From the NCBI GenBank assembly GCA_964545715.1, contig CAZJHX010000005.1, forward strand, positions 1-64,000: DNA of 64,000 bases, read 5' to 3'. Both the position numbers and the translations under genes were made by a program. The notes below the pieces were generated by a model. That model was given only the letters and a program-made list of their open reading frames with translations, had not been told where the DNA came from and did no database searches. Every line of letters begins with the position of its first letter. Within the stretch, counting starts at the first letter, position 1. The stretch comes from CAZJHX01 sp964545715. Lineage in GTDB: Bacteria > Myxococcota_A > UBA9042 > GCA-2863065. Below, piece by piece: positions 1 through 8,775 of the stretch.

Positions 1-20
1 CGGTGTTTGGCAGGTCCCAC

Positions 21-51
21 CCCAAACGACGAGGTAGATGCGGTGTTTGGG
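21..51 (-). terminator. possible weak terminator stem downstream of the MopE-type gene
   Basis: A 7-bp inverted repeat (CCCAAAC at 21-27 and GTTTGGG at 45-51) lies just after the stop of the minus-strand lipoprotein gene. The loop is 17 nt and there is no T tract, so an intrinsic terminator is only a possibility. The sequence cggtgtttgg also occurs twice here (1-10 and 41-50), which could produce the dyad by chance. Confidence 0.2.
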
Positions 52-61
52 ACTCCAGGCG

Positions 62-3000
62 CTACTTGTAGGTGACGCCCGCGCCGTCCGCGAACACGCG
101 GTGGGAGACGCCGCTGCACGTGCTGTTGCAGGCGCAGCCCTCGGGCGCGCTGTCGTACAGGTACACGGTGTAGTCGCCGGGTTGCAGCGTCACCGAGGAC
201 CACAGCGTCAGCACGGAGCCCAGGCTCTTCTGACTCTTGTTCACGGACTTGGCCACACCGGGGCCTTTGAGGTTGTAGCGCACGCTGGAGCTGAACTTGC
301 TGGACGAGAAGCCGCACGCCGCGTTCGAACTGGGGATCCAGGTGTCGATCAGGTACGACCCGGCCTTCTTGACCGTGAACTTCCAGCGCGCGTTGTAGCC
401 CGCGTAGCTGGTCGGGTTGGACGCGGACGGCAGGCCGCAGTTGGAGACCCACACCCAAGACGGCAGCTTGTTGGCGCCGGCGCTGCCATAGTGCCACCAG
501 GTGCTGAGCCCCGAGGAGCAGCTGAGCTTGTCGTCGTCCACGTCGTTCTTGTAGTACAGCGCGGGGGTCAGGGCCTGGTGCACCGGGCCGCAGTCGCTCG
601 TGCAGTTCTTGGGCGACTCGTCCGACTCGCACGTGCCGTTGCCGCAGATGGACTTGATGCACGCGTTGTTCTTGCAGCCCTTGGAGCAGCTGGAGCAGTA
701 GGCGTTGCTGCCGCTGGTGACGCAGCGCTCAGAGGACTTGCAGTCGTCGTAGGTGGTCGTGCTCGACTTGAGGTTGCCGGTGCCACAGCTGCTGCTGCTG
801 CCGGTGCAGTACTTGTATTTCTTGGTCTCCAGCACGTTCGTGCCACAGCTGTTGGACTGGCAGGCCTTGGTCGTAGAGTACGGCGACGAGCTGCACTTGT
901 AGCTGCTGGGGCGGTAGTTGCATCCGTCGCAGCACGAACCCGACGTGCACTGTGGCGTGGGGGCGCTGCAGTTGCCCCACGACCCGAAGTTGCAGGTCTT
1001 GGTGCCCGAGCCGCACGAGTTGGAGCAGCCCTGCGTCATGCCGTCGACCTGGCCGTCGCAGTTGTCATCTTTGCCATTGCAGGTCTCCGACGAGCCGAAC
1101 TGCGTCTTCTGGCAATTGAGGTTGCCGCCCTGACATTGCAATTGGCCCTGCGCACACACGCCCGTCTCCCCCGGCACCGAGCACGCACCGCCGCCGCCCG
1201 GGTTGCCCTCGTCGACCTGGAAGTTGCAGTTGTCATCCTGGTTGTTGCACTGCTCGCTGGCCTGCGGGTTGATCGCCCACACGCTGTCGTTGCAGTCGCC
1301 CGAATTGGTGGTCTTGTACTGGCCGCTGGGAGCACACAGACAAGCCGACTGAGGGCCCCCGTAGTTGTCGTTGTCACCGTCGACGTAGTGCGGTGTGCAA
1401 CCCTGTGAGTTGGGGCCGTCGACCACGTCGTCGCAGTTTTCGTCGCCGCCGCCGCACGCCTCGGTGGCGTCCGGGTTGATGTTCTTGTTCTGATCGTTGC
1501 AGTCCAGGCTCTTCAGGGCCTTGTAGACCGGGCCCGGCGCACACAGGCACTTCGTCTGGGTCGTCCCATAGCCGTCGGAGTCGGCGTCCTCGAAGTAGAG
1601 CTGGCATCCGATCGCGTCCTCGTCATCGATCTTACCGTTGCAGTTGTCGTCCTTGCCGTTGCAGACCTCGGCAGCGTCCTCATTGATCGCCTTGTCCCCG
1701 TCGTTGCAGTCGCCGCCCACAAGCGTGCTGAAGTCGTCGGCCGCCCCGCACAGGCACTTGCTCGCCGTCCCGCCGAAGCCGTCTTTGTCGCCATCCTGGT
1801 ACCAGGTCTCGCAGCCGGCGGAGTTCTCCGGATCCACCACGCCGTCGCAGTTGTCGTCGGCGCCGTTGCACGTCTCGATCAGCGGGTCGTCGGGATCCAC
1901 ACAGTGCACGTCGGTGCCCGCCGCCAGACACGTCCAGACACCATCGGTGCACTCATCCGGGTCGTCGCCGTCACAAGCGGTCCCGACCTTGGGCCAGGGC
2001 TCATCGATCTTGCCGTCGCAGTTCTCGTCGATGCCGTTGCAGATCTCGTCGGCGCCCTCGTGAATCGACGGCACCTCATCGTTGCAGTCGCCGCCCTGTG
2101 CCACCATCGTTCCCGGCGCCTCGCACGCGTCCACCGTATTGCCCGGGTCGCCGTATTTGTCACCGTCGCCGTCCATGAAGAACGTTGTCTTGACGCCCTC
2201 ATCGACCTGGCCATCACAGTTGTTGTCCTTGCCGTCACACACCTCGGCGGGCACCGGCCCACACGCGCCGCACGCGTTCTTTACGTCTTCGTCGACCACG
2301 CCGTTGCAGTTGTCGTCCTTGTCGTTGCAGACCTCCGCTTTTGGGGGCGGGCACTCGCCACACGTCGTGAACTCAGCGCAGTCCTTGTCCCCGTTCAGGC
2401 AAGTCTTCAGCTTCGGCGCATCGCACTCGCCCGGCTGGCCGTCCACGCACGGCTGCGTCCCCGCCCCGCAATCCGACGTGCACGGGGCCACGGCCGCCTC
2501 GTCCGTCTCGCCATTGCAGTCGTTGTCCAGGCTGTCACACAGCTCCAGCGCGTTGGGGTGGATCGACGCGTTGTCGTCGTCGCAGTCCCCCGGCTCAGGC
2601 GCGCTGAACGTGCCATCCGGCCCACACGCGCACTTCCAGCTTGGCGAGAAGCCGTACTCGTCCGAGTCGCCGTCAAAGTAGTACGGAATGCACCCCGGCG
2701 CGCCCGCCGGATCCACGATGCCGTCACAGTCGTTGTCGTTGCCGTCGCACACCTCCAGCGCGCCCGGATACACCGTGTTCAGCTCGTCGTTGCAGTCGCC
2801 CGTCACCTTGGCTGAGTAGTCCCCGACCGCGCCGCAAAGGCACTGAAAGTCCGTCTCCACTCCAAAGCCGTCCGCGTCCGCGTCCATGTACCAGGTCTTG
2901 CAGCCCGCCGCGTCCTCGTTGTCCACCACGTCGTCACAGTCGTCGTCCACGCCGTTGCACTTCTCGGGCGCCGCGGGATTCACAAGCGCGTTGTTGTCGT

Positions 3001-4024
3001 CGCAGTCGCCCGCGCCGGGCGTAAAGCCGTCCTTGTCCGCGTCGATCTCGCACGCGTCGCCGGTCCCGTCCCCGTTGGCGTCCGCCTGTCCCGGGTTAGG
3101 CCAGCAGCCGGCGCAGTTGTCATCGCACCCGTCCACCTGCCCCGGCTTGCACGGATGGCTCCCCGGCTCGCCGTTTCCGTCACCGTCCTCCAACACGCCG
3201 TCGCCGTCCATATCCGGATCGACACAGTCCGCCAGGCCATCGCCGTCACAGTCTTTGGCGCCCTCGTCTGTCACGCCATCACAGTTGTCGTCGATGCCGT
3301 TGCACTCTTCCGGCGCCGGCGTGCCCGCATTGCACGCACTCAACCCCGCCGCGCCGCACGCACGCTCGCCCGTGCACACCCCGATCTCGTTGGTCACCGA
3401 GCACGTGGTCGAGAGTCCCTGCGCCTGCGCCACCTCATCGCACTCACACTGGCCCGATGTCGGCACACACGCCGCCGTCGTCCCGCCCGGCCCCTCGACG
3501 TCCGCGCAGTCGTATCCATCCGGGCACGGCACCCCACCGCTGCACGGCGTCGCACAGAAGTTGCCGTTATCACCCGACTTATAGCAAAAGGCCTTGTCCT
3601 GATAGCCGCCCTCCGCGCACACCGCAGAGTCCTCGCACGGCCGGCAGACCGTCACGTGCATCGGCACGCACACAAAGAAGATGTCGCTGTCCTGCGGCGC
3701 AAACTGCTTGCACGTCCACCCGGTGGGGCAGTTGTCGATACACGTCGTGCTGCACTGATCGCCGTTCTTGCCATGCACGCAATAGCCGCTCTGACACTCG
3801 GCGTTTTCGGTGCACGCGTCCCCCATGTCGGCCGGATAGAGGTCGTCGTCGTCCGCGTCGTTGCCCGTCGGGACGGCCGTCTCCGGAACCCCATGCGTAG
3901 AGTCGCTCGCATGCGTCTCCACCGTCGAGTTCGACGGCCCTGCGGGCGCGCCATCCGAACAGCCTCCGACTACAGCCGCGGCCGCCACACTACACGCCAA
4001 AAGGACTGTCCAGCTTGTCTTCAA
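62..4024 (-). CDS. giant MopE-type Cys/Asp-rich surface lipoprotein
   Basis: Predicted secreted lipoprotein of about 1320 aa. I chose the TTG at 4024 because it gives a clean signal peptide (M-K-T-S-W, hydrophobic core, lipobox VVGGC) preceded by a G-rich ribosome site; a TTG at 4036 is the alternative. After a low-complexity linker come Cys-rich stretches and then many copies of the MopE-type putative metal-binding motif (C-N-G-x-D-D-N-C-D-G-x-V-D) alternating with Asp-rich segments such as D-x-D-x-D-G-x-G. The last ~190 residues form a different domain, with a pattern like golvesin-C/xanthan-lyase carbohydrate-binding modules (AGSYLIDTWIPSS ... ending in an A-D-G-A motif). The MopE family is known for extracellular metal binding; for this protein I infer surface display and possible Ca/Cu binding. 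It lies directly downstream of the SRPBCC gene and is probably cotranscribed with it. Confidence 0.85.
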   Translation of the reverse strand: MKTSWTVLLACSVAAAAVVGGCSDGAPAGPSNSTVETHASDSTHGVPETAVPTGNDADDDDLYPADMGDACTENAECQSGYCVHGKNGDQCSTTCIDNCPTGWTCKQFAPQDSDIFFVCVPMHVTVCRPCEDSAVCAEGGYQDKAFCYKSGDNGNFCATPCSGGVPCPDGYDCADVEGPGGTTAACVPTSGQCECDEVAQAQGLSTTCSVTNEIGVCTGERACGAAGLSACNAGTPAPEECNGIDDNCDGVTDEGAKDCDGDGLADCVDPDMDGDGVLEDGDGNGEPGSHPCKPGQVDGCDDNCAGCWPNPGQADANGDGTGDACEIDADKDGFTPGAGDCDDNNALVNPAAPEKCNGVDDDCDDVVDNEDAAGCKTWYMDADADGFGVETDFQCLCGAVGDYSAKVTGDCNDELNTVYPGALEVCDGNDNDCDGIVDPAGAPGCIPYYFDGDSDEYGFSPSWKCACGPDGTFSAPEPGDCDDDNASIHPNALELCDSLDNDCNGETDEAAVAPCTSDCGAGTQPCVDGQPGECDAPKLKTCLNGDKDCAEFTTCGECPPPKAEVCNDKDDNCNGVVDEDVKNACGACGPVPAEVCDGKDNNCDGQVDEGVKTTFFMDGDGDKYGDPGNTVDACEAPGTMVAQGGDCNDEVPSIHEGADEICNGIDENCDGKIDEPWPKVGTACDGDDPDECTDGVWTCLAAGTDVHCVDPDDPLIETCNGADDNCDGVVDPENSAGCETWYQDGDKDGFGGTASKCLCGAADDFSTLVGGDCNDGDKAINEDAAEVCNGKDDNCNGKIDDEDAIGCQLYFEDADSDGYGTTQTKCLCAPGPVYKALKSLDCNDQNKNINPDATEACGGGDENCDDVVDGPNSQGCTPHYVDGDNDNYGGPQSACLCAPSGQYKTTNSGDCNDSVWAINPQASEQCNNQDDNCNFQVDEGNPGGGGACSVPGETGVCAQGQLQCQGGNLNCQKTQFGSSETCNGKDDNCDGQVDGMTQGCSNSCGSGTKTCNFGSWGNCSAPTPQCTSGSCCDGCNYRPSSYKCSSSPYSTTKACQSNSCGTNVLETKKYKYCTGSSSSCGTGNLKSSTTTYDDCKSSERCVTSGSNAYCSSCSKGCKNNACIKSICGNGTCESDESPKNCTSDCGPVHQALTPALYYKNDVDDDKLSCSSGLSTWWHYGSAGANKLPSWVWVSNCGLPSASNPTSYAGYNARWKFTVKKAGSYLIDTWIPSSNAACGFSSSKFSSSVRYNLKGPGVAKSVNKSQKSLGSVLTLWSSVTLQPGDYTVYLYDSAPEGCACNSTCSGVSHRVFADGAGVTYK

Positions 4025-4043
4025 AGCGCCCCCCAAACCCGGT

Positions 4044-4586
4044 CTAATTCATCTTCGCCTGCAACAACGCCCGTCGAAGCGCCGCCCGACCCCGTAACCG
4101 CAACGTCGGCCCCTTCCCGTCGGGCGCGTCGCTATAAGGACAGTGGGAGCGGTGCTTCTCCAACGGCGCCAGGCGATTCTCCAGGCGCTCCAGCACAAAT
4201 CTCAGGGCCAGCCCCGTCGCAAAAGCCACCGCACGCCGCGTTCCGGGTACCCTCGGAGAAAAGTCGACATGCCACCGCACCACAGTCCCATGTGGTCGCG
4301 CCTCAAAGACGATCCTGCCGGTGTGCCCACGGAAGGGGCCGCGGCTGAGCAGCGTGTAACAAAGCAGGTTGGGCCGCTCCAGCGCGGTGACTCGAAATCG
4401 CAGCGTCAATCCGGGAGCCTGCACCGTCGCGACCGTGCCGACAGTGTTTGGGCCACCCTCGCCGGGCGTCTCGATCTCTACCGCGCCCACGCCGGCCCAG
4501 AACGACCAGCCTTCGAACTCGGTGCAGACCGCCCACACGTCCTCGCAGGACGCCTCCACCCACTGTTTTTCGTCGATAGCGGCCAT
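4044..4586 (-). CDS. SRPBCC (polyketide cyclase/START-like) family protein
   Basis: A 180-aa soluble protein. The N-terminal E-A-S-C-E-D-V-W-A-V motif followed by a Trp-rich segment, and the pattern of alternating strands ending in a long C-terminal helix (GLALRFVLERLENRLAPLE), match the SRPBCC/polyketide cyclase 2 fold, which binds hydrophobic ligands in a helix-grip cavity. The residues after about 145 are a basic tail outside the fold. No substrate can be inferred. The stop lies about 20 bp upstream of the MopE-type lipoprotein start, so the two genes probably share a transcript. The ATG at 4586 places the conserved first strand at the N terminus as usual for the family. Confidence 0.75.
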   Translation of the reverse strand: MAAIDEKQWVEASCEDVWAVCTEFEGWSFWAGVGAVEIETPGEGGPNTVGTVATVQAPGLTLRFRVTALERPNLLCYTLLSRGPFRGHTGRIVFEARPHGTVVRWHVDFSPRVPGTRRAVAFATGLALRFVLERLENRLAPLEKHRSHCPYSDAPDGKGPTLRLRGRAALRRALLQAKMN

Positions 4587-4615
4587 GACCTGTGGCCACT
4601 ATACACGTCACGGCG

Positions 4616-6001
4616 CTACTTAAATGAGTCCCACACGCTGCGCATTGTCAAATACGCGTCCACGCCCGCCTTGTGGTTGGCTAGAAACTCGTGGACCCGC
4701 GCCCGCGCCTCTTTGTCGGCGGTTTTGACCGCCTTGTGCCCCAAGTACGACGCATATTGAGCGTGCTCAAACACATCCTCCAGGCGCTGTTCGTCGCCAT
4801 AACGGTCCGGGCTCAGCCCATTGAGGCTGGTCGCATACTGCCGATACACCGTGTCCGACACCTCGCCCTTGATGTTGTTCTCCGCCCTGGTCGCAAAATG
4901 CCGCGCCAACGGCGAGTCCCGGTCGAAGGTGCCGCCGCGCGCCGAATAATCCTTCAGCGACGCCATGAGGCCCGGCTCCTGCTCCAGCGCCCACGGCTGC
5001 TCGTTAGTCTCTTCCCAGCGCGCCCGATGCGCCGCCCGCTCCGCAGCGCCGCGCTGCAGCGTGCCTATGCCTGCTTGAATGTCATCAAAGTACGCCCTGG
5101 CGTCGTCCCGGGAGTTGATCGCGCCGTCAGGCAGCAACACGCGCAGTCCCCTGGTGGCGTCACCCGCGGCCTTGTCTTCCAGCCCGCGCGCAAACCTGGC
5201 GAAGTCCGCGCTGATCGCCGCCGGCTTCACACCCAGCGCGTCTGCCAGATACAGCCGATATTGCGCCGGATCTGTCGGCGCGGCCTTATCGGCGGGCACA
5301 TACAGCCGACTGGAGTCCAGTGTCGCCTGCAGCGCCCTCACTTCCGGTGACGGGCCGCCGCGCGCCTTCACCAGCGCATCCCGCTCATCCACGATCGCTT
5401 GGCGCTCTCGCTGCCGCTTGGCCACGTCGCGCTGCTCGTCCTGCAGATCCCTGCGATGGTCCGCCAGCTTCTCAGCCAGCTTTCGGTCCACCTTCGCCAG
5501 CTTCTCGGCCTCTTCCTGGGCGTATCTTGCGAGCTTCTTGCGATCACCTTTTCGCTGCGCCTCGCCCCGCTTTTTGGCGTAGTCGCGCCGGATCTTGGCG
5601 CGCTTGTGGTCCGCCTTGCGCGTCTCTTTGGCCGACTTGCCCTCCAGCTTCGTGCGCTCCTCGCCCAGCTCCTCCGTCGCCTCTTCCAGCTTTCGGTCCG
5701 CCTTCCGCAGCTTCTTGTTGAGCTCCTCGACTCGCTTCGATCGGCGCCCGTCCCGTCGTGTCGCCTCTTCCAGCTGACGCACCCGCGCCGCGCGCTCCGC
5801 CGGGCTCGTCATCCGCAGCGGCTGCTCCTCGCGCACCGGCGCGCCGCCCTTCCACGGCGACAGCGTCCCAGCCCCCTGCGCAAACGTCTGCCCCTGCACC
5901 ATCGCCGCCGCGCTTCGCTCGTTGCGCTGCGCATCTTTGGCACGCACCGCCGGCGCCTGAGCTCGGTCTCTCGTTCGCTCCCATGATGGGCTGCAAGGCA
6001 T
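4616..6001 (-). CDS. highly charged coiled-coil protein of unknown function
   Basis: About 461 aa. I do not recognise a family. Residues ~65-220 are almost uninterrupted Lys/Arg/Glu/Ala heptads (for example ELNKKLRKADRKLEEATEEL), predicting a long coiled coil; the C-terminal half is a globular-looking helical region with many Tyr and Arg. No signal peptide or membrane segment. The open frame extends to 6073, but the ATG at 6001 has GGGAG about 6 nt upstream; a later ATG at 5812 would remove a Gln/Gly-rich leader. It is transcribed away from the lytic transglycosylase gene, with which it shares the 6002-6170 upstream region. A cytoskeletal or scaffold role is only a guess from composition. Confidence 0.6.
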   Translation of the reverse strand: MPCSPSWERTRDRAQAPAVRAKDAQRNERSAAAMVQGQTFAQGAGTLSPWKGGAPVREEQPLRMTSPAERAARVRQLEEATRRDGRRSKRVEELNKKLRKADRKLEEATEELGEERTKLEGKSAKETRKADHKRAKIRRDYAKKRGEAQRKGDRKKLARYAQEEAEKLAKVDRKLAEKLADHRRDLQDEQRDVAKRQRERQAIVDERDALVKARGGPSPEVRALQATLDSSRLYVPADKAAPTDPAQYRLYLADALGVKPAAISADFARFARGLEDKAAGDATRGLRVLLPDGAINSRDDARAYFDDIQAGIGTLQRGAAERAAHRARWEETNEQPWALEQEPGLMASLKDYSARGGTFDRDSPLARHFATRAENNIKGEVSDTVYRQYATSLNGLSPDRYGDEQRLEDVFEHAQYASYLGHKAVKTADKEARARVHEFLANHKAGVDAYLTMRSVWDSFK

Positions 6002-6170
6002 CCGTGACTCCCGTGCGCCGACGGCTTCTGGGGACCGTGATCCCCGCCACCTTTTGGCACTTTTGCGGTCCATCGCACCCCATCACGGGCACGACATTCT
6101 TCCGGCGACGGCGCAGGACTCGCTTTTGGGGTCTTGCGCCGACCGCCGCCTCGGGGTTAGTTCAAGGGCC

Positions 6171-8252
6171 ATGCCACAACTCGCCAAAGTCCGCCTCGCG
6201 CTTCTCGCGCTCGTCGCGCTGGTGCTGAGCGGCTGCCCTATGGGCGCGTCCGCCCCGATGGCCGTCGATCGTCCGCCGCCTGTCATCGACCACGCCAAGG
6301 AGCCCGTCCGCACCCTGCGCGTCGCGGTCCCCTTTGCAGACGTGAGCGCCGTGCCCCGCACCGGCTCACCCGCCGACCGCGAGCTGGCGCTGGTCGAGCT
6401 GTTCGCGCGCTCTCTGGGCGCCAAGGTGCAGTACGTGCGTATCCCGCGCTACGCCGGCCTGATCGATGCACTGCTCAGCGGTAAAGCCGACCTCATCGCC
6501 GCCCAGATGACCCGCACGCCCTCCCGCTCCAAGCGCGTCGCCTTCTCCAGCCCCACCCGCCACGTTCGAGAGGTCGTCGTCGTCCCCAAAACCGCCCGCA
6601 AAGTGCCCAGCAAGGCTCGCCACCTGGGCGGTCGAAAGCTGTGGCTGCGCGCCTCATCCAGCTATATGGAGACCGTCCTCGCCGTGCAGCACACCTTCGG
6701 CGAGCCGCCTCACATCGTCGCCGTCCCCGAGGAGCTCGACACCCAATCCGTCCTCGCCCGCGTCGGCTCCGGCCAGTACCCGCTGACCATCTCAGACTCC
6801 GACGAAGTCGAGACCTATCTCAGCTACCGCGACGACATCCGCGAGGCGTTCGTCCTCAACAAAGACGCGCCCATCAGCCTGGCCGTCCGCCCCGGTGACG
6901 ACTGGCTGCTGAACAAGATCAACCGCTTCCTGGCCGCCACCGGCGCCGGCATGCCCGGCCACGAGGCGCACACCGGCGACCTCGACGCCATCCGCAAGCG
7001 CGGCATCCTGCGCGTCGTCATGCCCAACAACGCGACCTCCTACTTCTTCTATCGCGGCATCCCCATGGGCTTTCAGCACGCGCTGGCCCGCCGCCTGGCC
7101 AAACACCTCGGCGTGCACCTGGAGGTCATCGTCCCGCGCCGCCAGCGCGACATGATCCAGCTGGTGCGCGAGGGTCGCGCCGATCTCGCCGCCGCCACGC
7201 TCACGATCACCGACGAGCGCGCAGCCCTCATCGACTTCTCAAAGCCGCTCATGAGCGTGGACGAGCTCCTCATTCAGCGCGCCGGCGCCAAAGCTGTGAC
7301 CTCTCCCGAGCAGCTGGCTCAGCGCACGATCACCGTCCGCCGCTCATCGTCCTACTGGCAGACTCTGGCCGCACTCAAGGGCAGCGTGCCCGGCCTCAAG
7401 ATCGTCCCCGCCGACGAGGCGCTGTCCACCGAAGAGCTGATCGAGCAGGTCGCCACCGGCGCCACCGACTTGACCGTGGCCGACTACAACATCGTCGCCG
7501 TCGAGATGGCCTTCCGCTCAAAAGTTCAGGGCTCCCTCGTCGTCGGCCGCGGGCGTCGCTTGGCTTATGGGCTGCGAAAAGGCTCGCCAAAGCTCAAAGA
7601 GGCCGTCGACGCCTTCGTCACCGAGGAGAGCCGTCGCATGGCGCGACAGTCGCTCGACCCGTTTGGCGCACCCCACCGAGCCCGCGCCGCCAAAGGCGCT
7701 GACGCCCACCCCGTGCCGCCCGGCGCCCTGTCCGCGTTTGACGCCGAGGCGGTGAAATACGGCACCCAATACGGCATCGACTGGCGCCTCATCGTCGCCC
7801 AGATGGCCGTGGAGTCCGGCTTTGACCCGACCGCGGAGAACTGGGTCGGCGCCCGCGGCCTGCTTATGGTCATGCCGCACGTCGCCCAACGTTTGGGCTT
7901 CCGGTCTGCGGACCTCGGCTCTCCCGACACGGCCGTCCACGTCGGGGTGAAGATCCTGGCCGGCCTGCGCGACCGCTTCGAATCCACGCTGCCCGCCGAG
8001 GAGCGGCTGTTGTTTGCTATCGCGGCCTACCGCACCGGGTTCGGTCACGTCGCCGACGCCCGGCACCTGGCGCGCACCCTCAAGCTCGATCCCAACCGCT
8101 GGTCCGGGCATACCGAAAAGGCTATGCGTCTGCTGTCGCGCGCAGACTACGCCGACCGCGCCCGCTACGGGTATTGTCGCGGCGCAGAGGTCGCAGACTA
8201 CGTCGCCTCGGTCGACGCCCGCTTCAAGGAGAACGTCCAAAACCATGATTGA
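6171..8252 (+). CDS. MltF-like membrane-bound lytic transglycosylase with two solute-binding domains
   Basis: 693-aa lipoprotein (ATG at 6171; signal MPQLAKVRLALLALVALVLS then Gly-Cys). Two consecutive family-3 periplasmic solute-binding (SBP_bac_3) domains occupy about residues 40-265 and 275-510, the second starting with RGILRVVMPNN. From about 525 there is an SLT/goose-lysozyme-like transglycosylase domain with YGIDWRLIVAQMAVESGFDP, in which E548 is the expected catalytic acid, followed by VGARGLLMVMP. E. coli MltF has one solute-binding domain and about 518 aa, so this protein is a longer variant. The expected role is peptidoglycan cleavage at the outer membrane, regulated by the binding domains (muropeptide sensing in MltF). 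It overlaps the next gene by 8 bp. Confidence 0.85.
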   Translation: MPQLAKVRLALLALVALVLSGCPMGASAPMAVDRPPPVIDHAKEPVRTLRVAVPFADVSAVPRTGSPADRELALVELFARSLGAKVQYVRIPRYAGLIDALLSGKADLIAAQMTRTPSRSKRVAFSSPTRHVREVVVVPKTARKVPSKARHLGGRKLWLRASSSYMETVLAVQHTFGEPPHIVAVPEELDTQSVLARVGSGQYPLTISDSDEVETYLSYRDDIREAFVLNKDAPISLAVRPGDDWLLNKINRFLAATGAGMPGHEAHTGDLDAIRKRGILRVVMPNNATSYFFYRGIPMGFQHALARRLAKHLGVHLEVIVPRRQRDMIQLVREGRADLAAATLTITDERAALIDFSKPLMSVDELLIQRAGAKAVTSPEQLAQRTITVRRSSSYWQTLAALKGSVPGLKIVPADEALSTEELIEQVATGATDLTVADYNIVAVEMAFRSKVQGSLVVGRGRRLAYGLRKGSPKLKEAVDAFVTEESRRMARQSLDPFGAPHRARAAKGADAHPVPPGALSAFDAEAVKYGTQYGIDWRLIVAQMAVESGFDPTAENWVGARGLLMVMPHVAQRLGFRSADLGSPDTAVHVGVKILAGLRDRFESTLPAEERLLFAIAAYRTGFGHVADARHLARTLKLDPNRWSGHTEKAMRLLSRADYADRARYGYCRGAEVADYVASVDARFKENVQNHD

Positions 8253-8775
8253 TTGGAAGGCCGCTCTGGCCTCGCTGGCGCTGCTGGTCCTGCTCGCGCC
8301 TCCCGCCTCGGCCGGTCGCTACGCCAAGCCCCAGGTCACGTCGCTGAAGTGGTTGCAGGGGCATTGGGTCGATATCGACGAGGGTCGTCGCGCCGACGAG
8401 CATTGGGGCGTCCCGTCCGGCGACTCCATGGTCGGCATGTTTCGGCTGCAGGAGGCCGGTATCACAAAGTTTGTGGAGCTGCAGACCATCGTGCCCGAGG
8501 GGCGCCACCTCATCCTGCGCATCCGCCACATGTCGGCTCAGCTGGAGCCCTGGAAGTCCGAGGCTGACGGGCCGCTGCGCTACACGTCATCTAAGATCCG
8601 CGAGGGCGAGGCCGTCTTTGACCACGCCACCGACAAGGTGAAACGGATCGTCTATCGCCGCGTCGGCGCTAATGGTCTGCTCATTCGCCTGATCTTTCGC
8701 GAGGGCCGCAAGGTCATGGACTTCAAGTTCACGCGGGCGGTCCCGCGTCCGTCGGGCGCTAAAAGCAGTCCATGA
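8245..8775 (+). CDS. secreted DUF6265-like protein
   Basis: 176 aa. The ATG at 8245 overlaps the end of the transglycosylase gene, indicating translational coupling. An N-terminal Sec signal (hydrophobic stretch LASLALLVLLAPPASA, cleavage after ASA) is followed by a pattern seen in DUF6265 proteins: LKWLQGHWV, then DEHWGVPSGDSMVGMFR, then VELQTI, then a His/Met-rich strand IRHMSAQLEPW. The family is a predicted lipocalin-like beta barrel of unknown function. Its 3' end overlaps the convergent lipoprotein gene by 17 bp. Membership is from motif pattern only, and no function can be assigned beyond periplasmic location. Confidence 0.7.
   Translation: MIDWKAALASLALLVLLAPPASAGRYAKPQVTSLKWLQGHWVDIDEGRRADEHWGVPSGDSMVGMFRLQEAGITKFVELQTIVPEGRHLILRIRHMSAQLEPWKSEADGPLRYTSSKIREGEAVFDHATDKVKRIVYRRVGANGLLIRLIFREGRKVMDFKFTRAVPRPSGAKSSP

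Noticed and set aside
3155..4348. 397-codon plus-strand frame opposite the MopE-type and SRPBCC genes
   Set aside because: Low-complexity Arg/Ala translation crossing two well-supported minus-strand genes.
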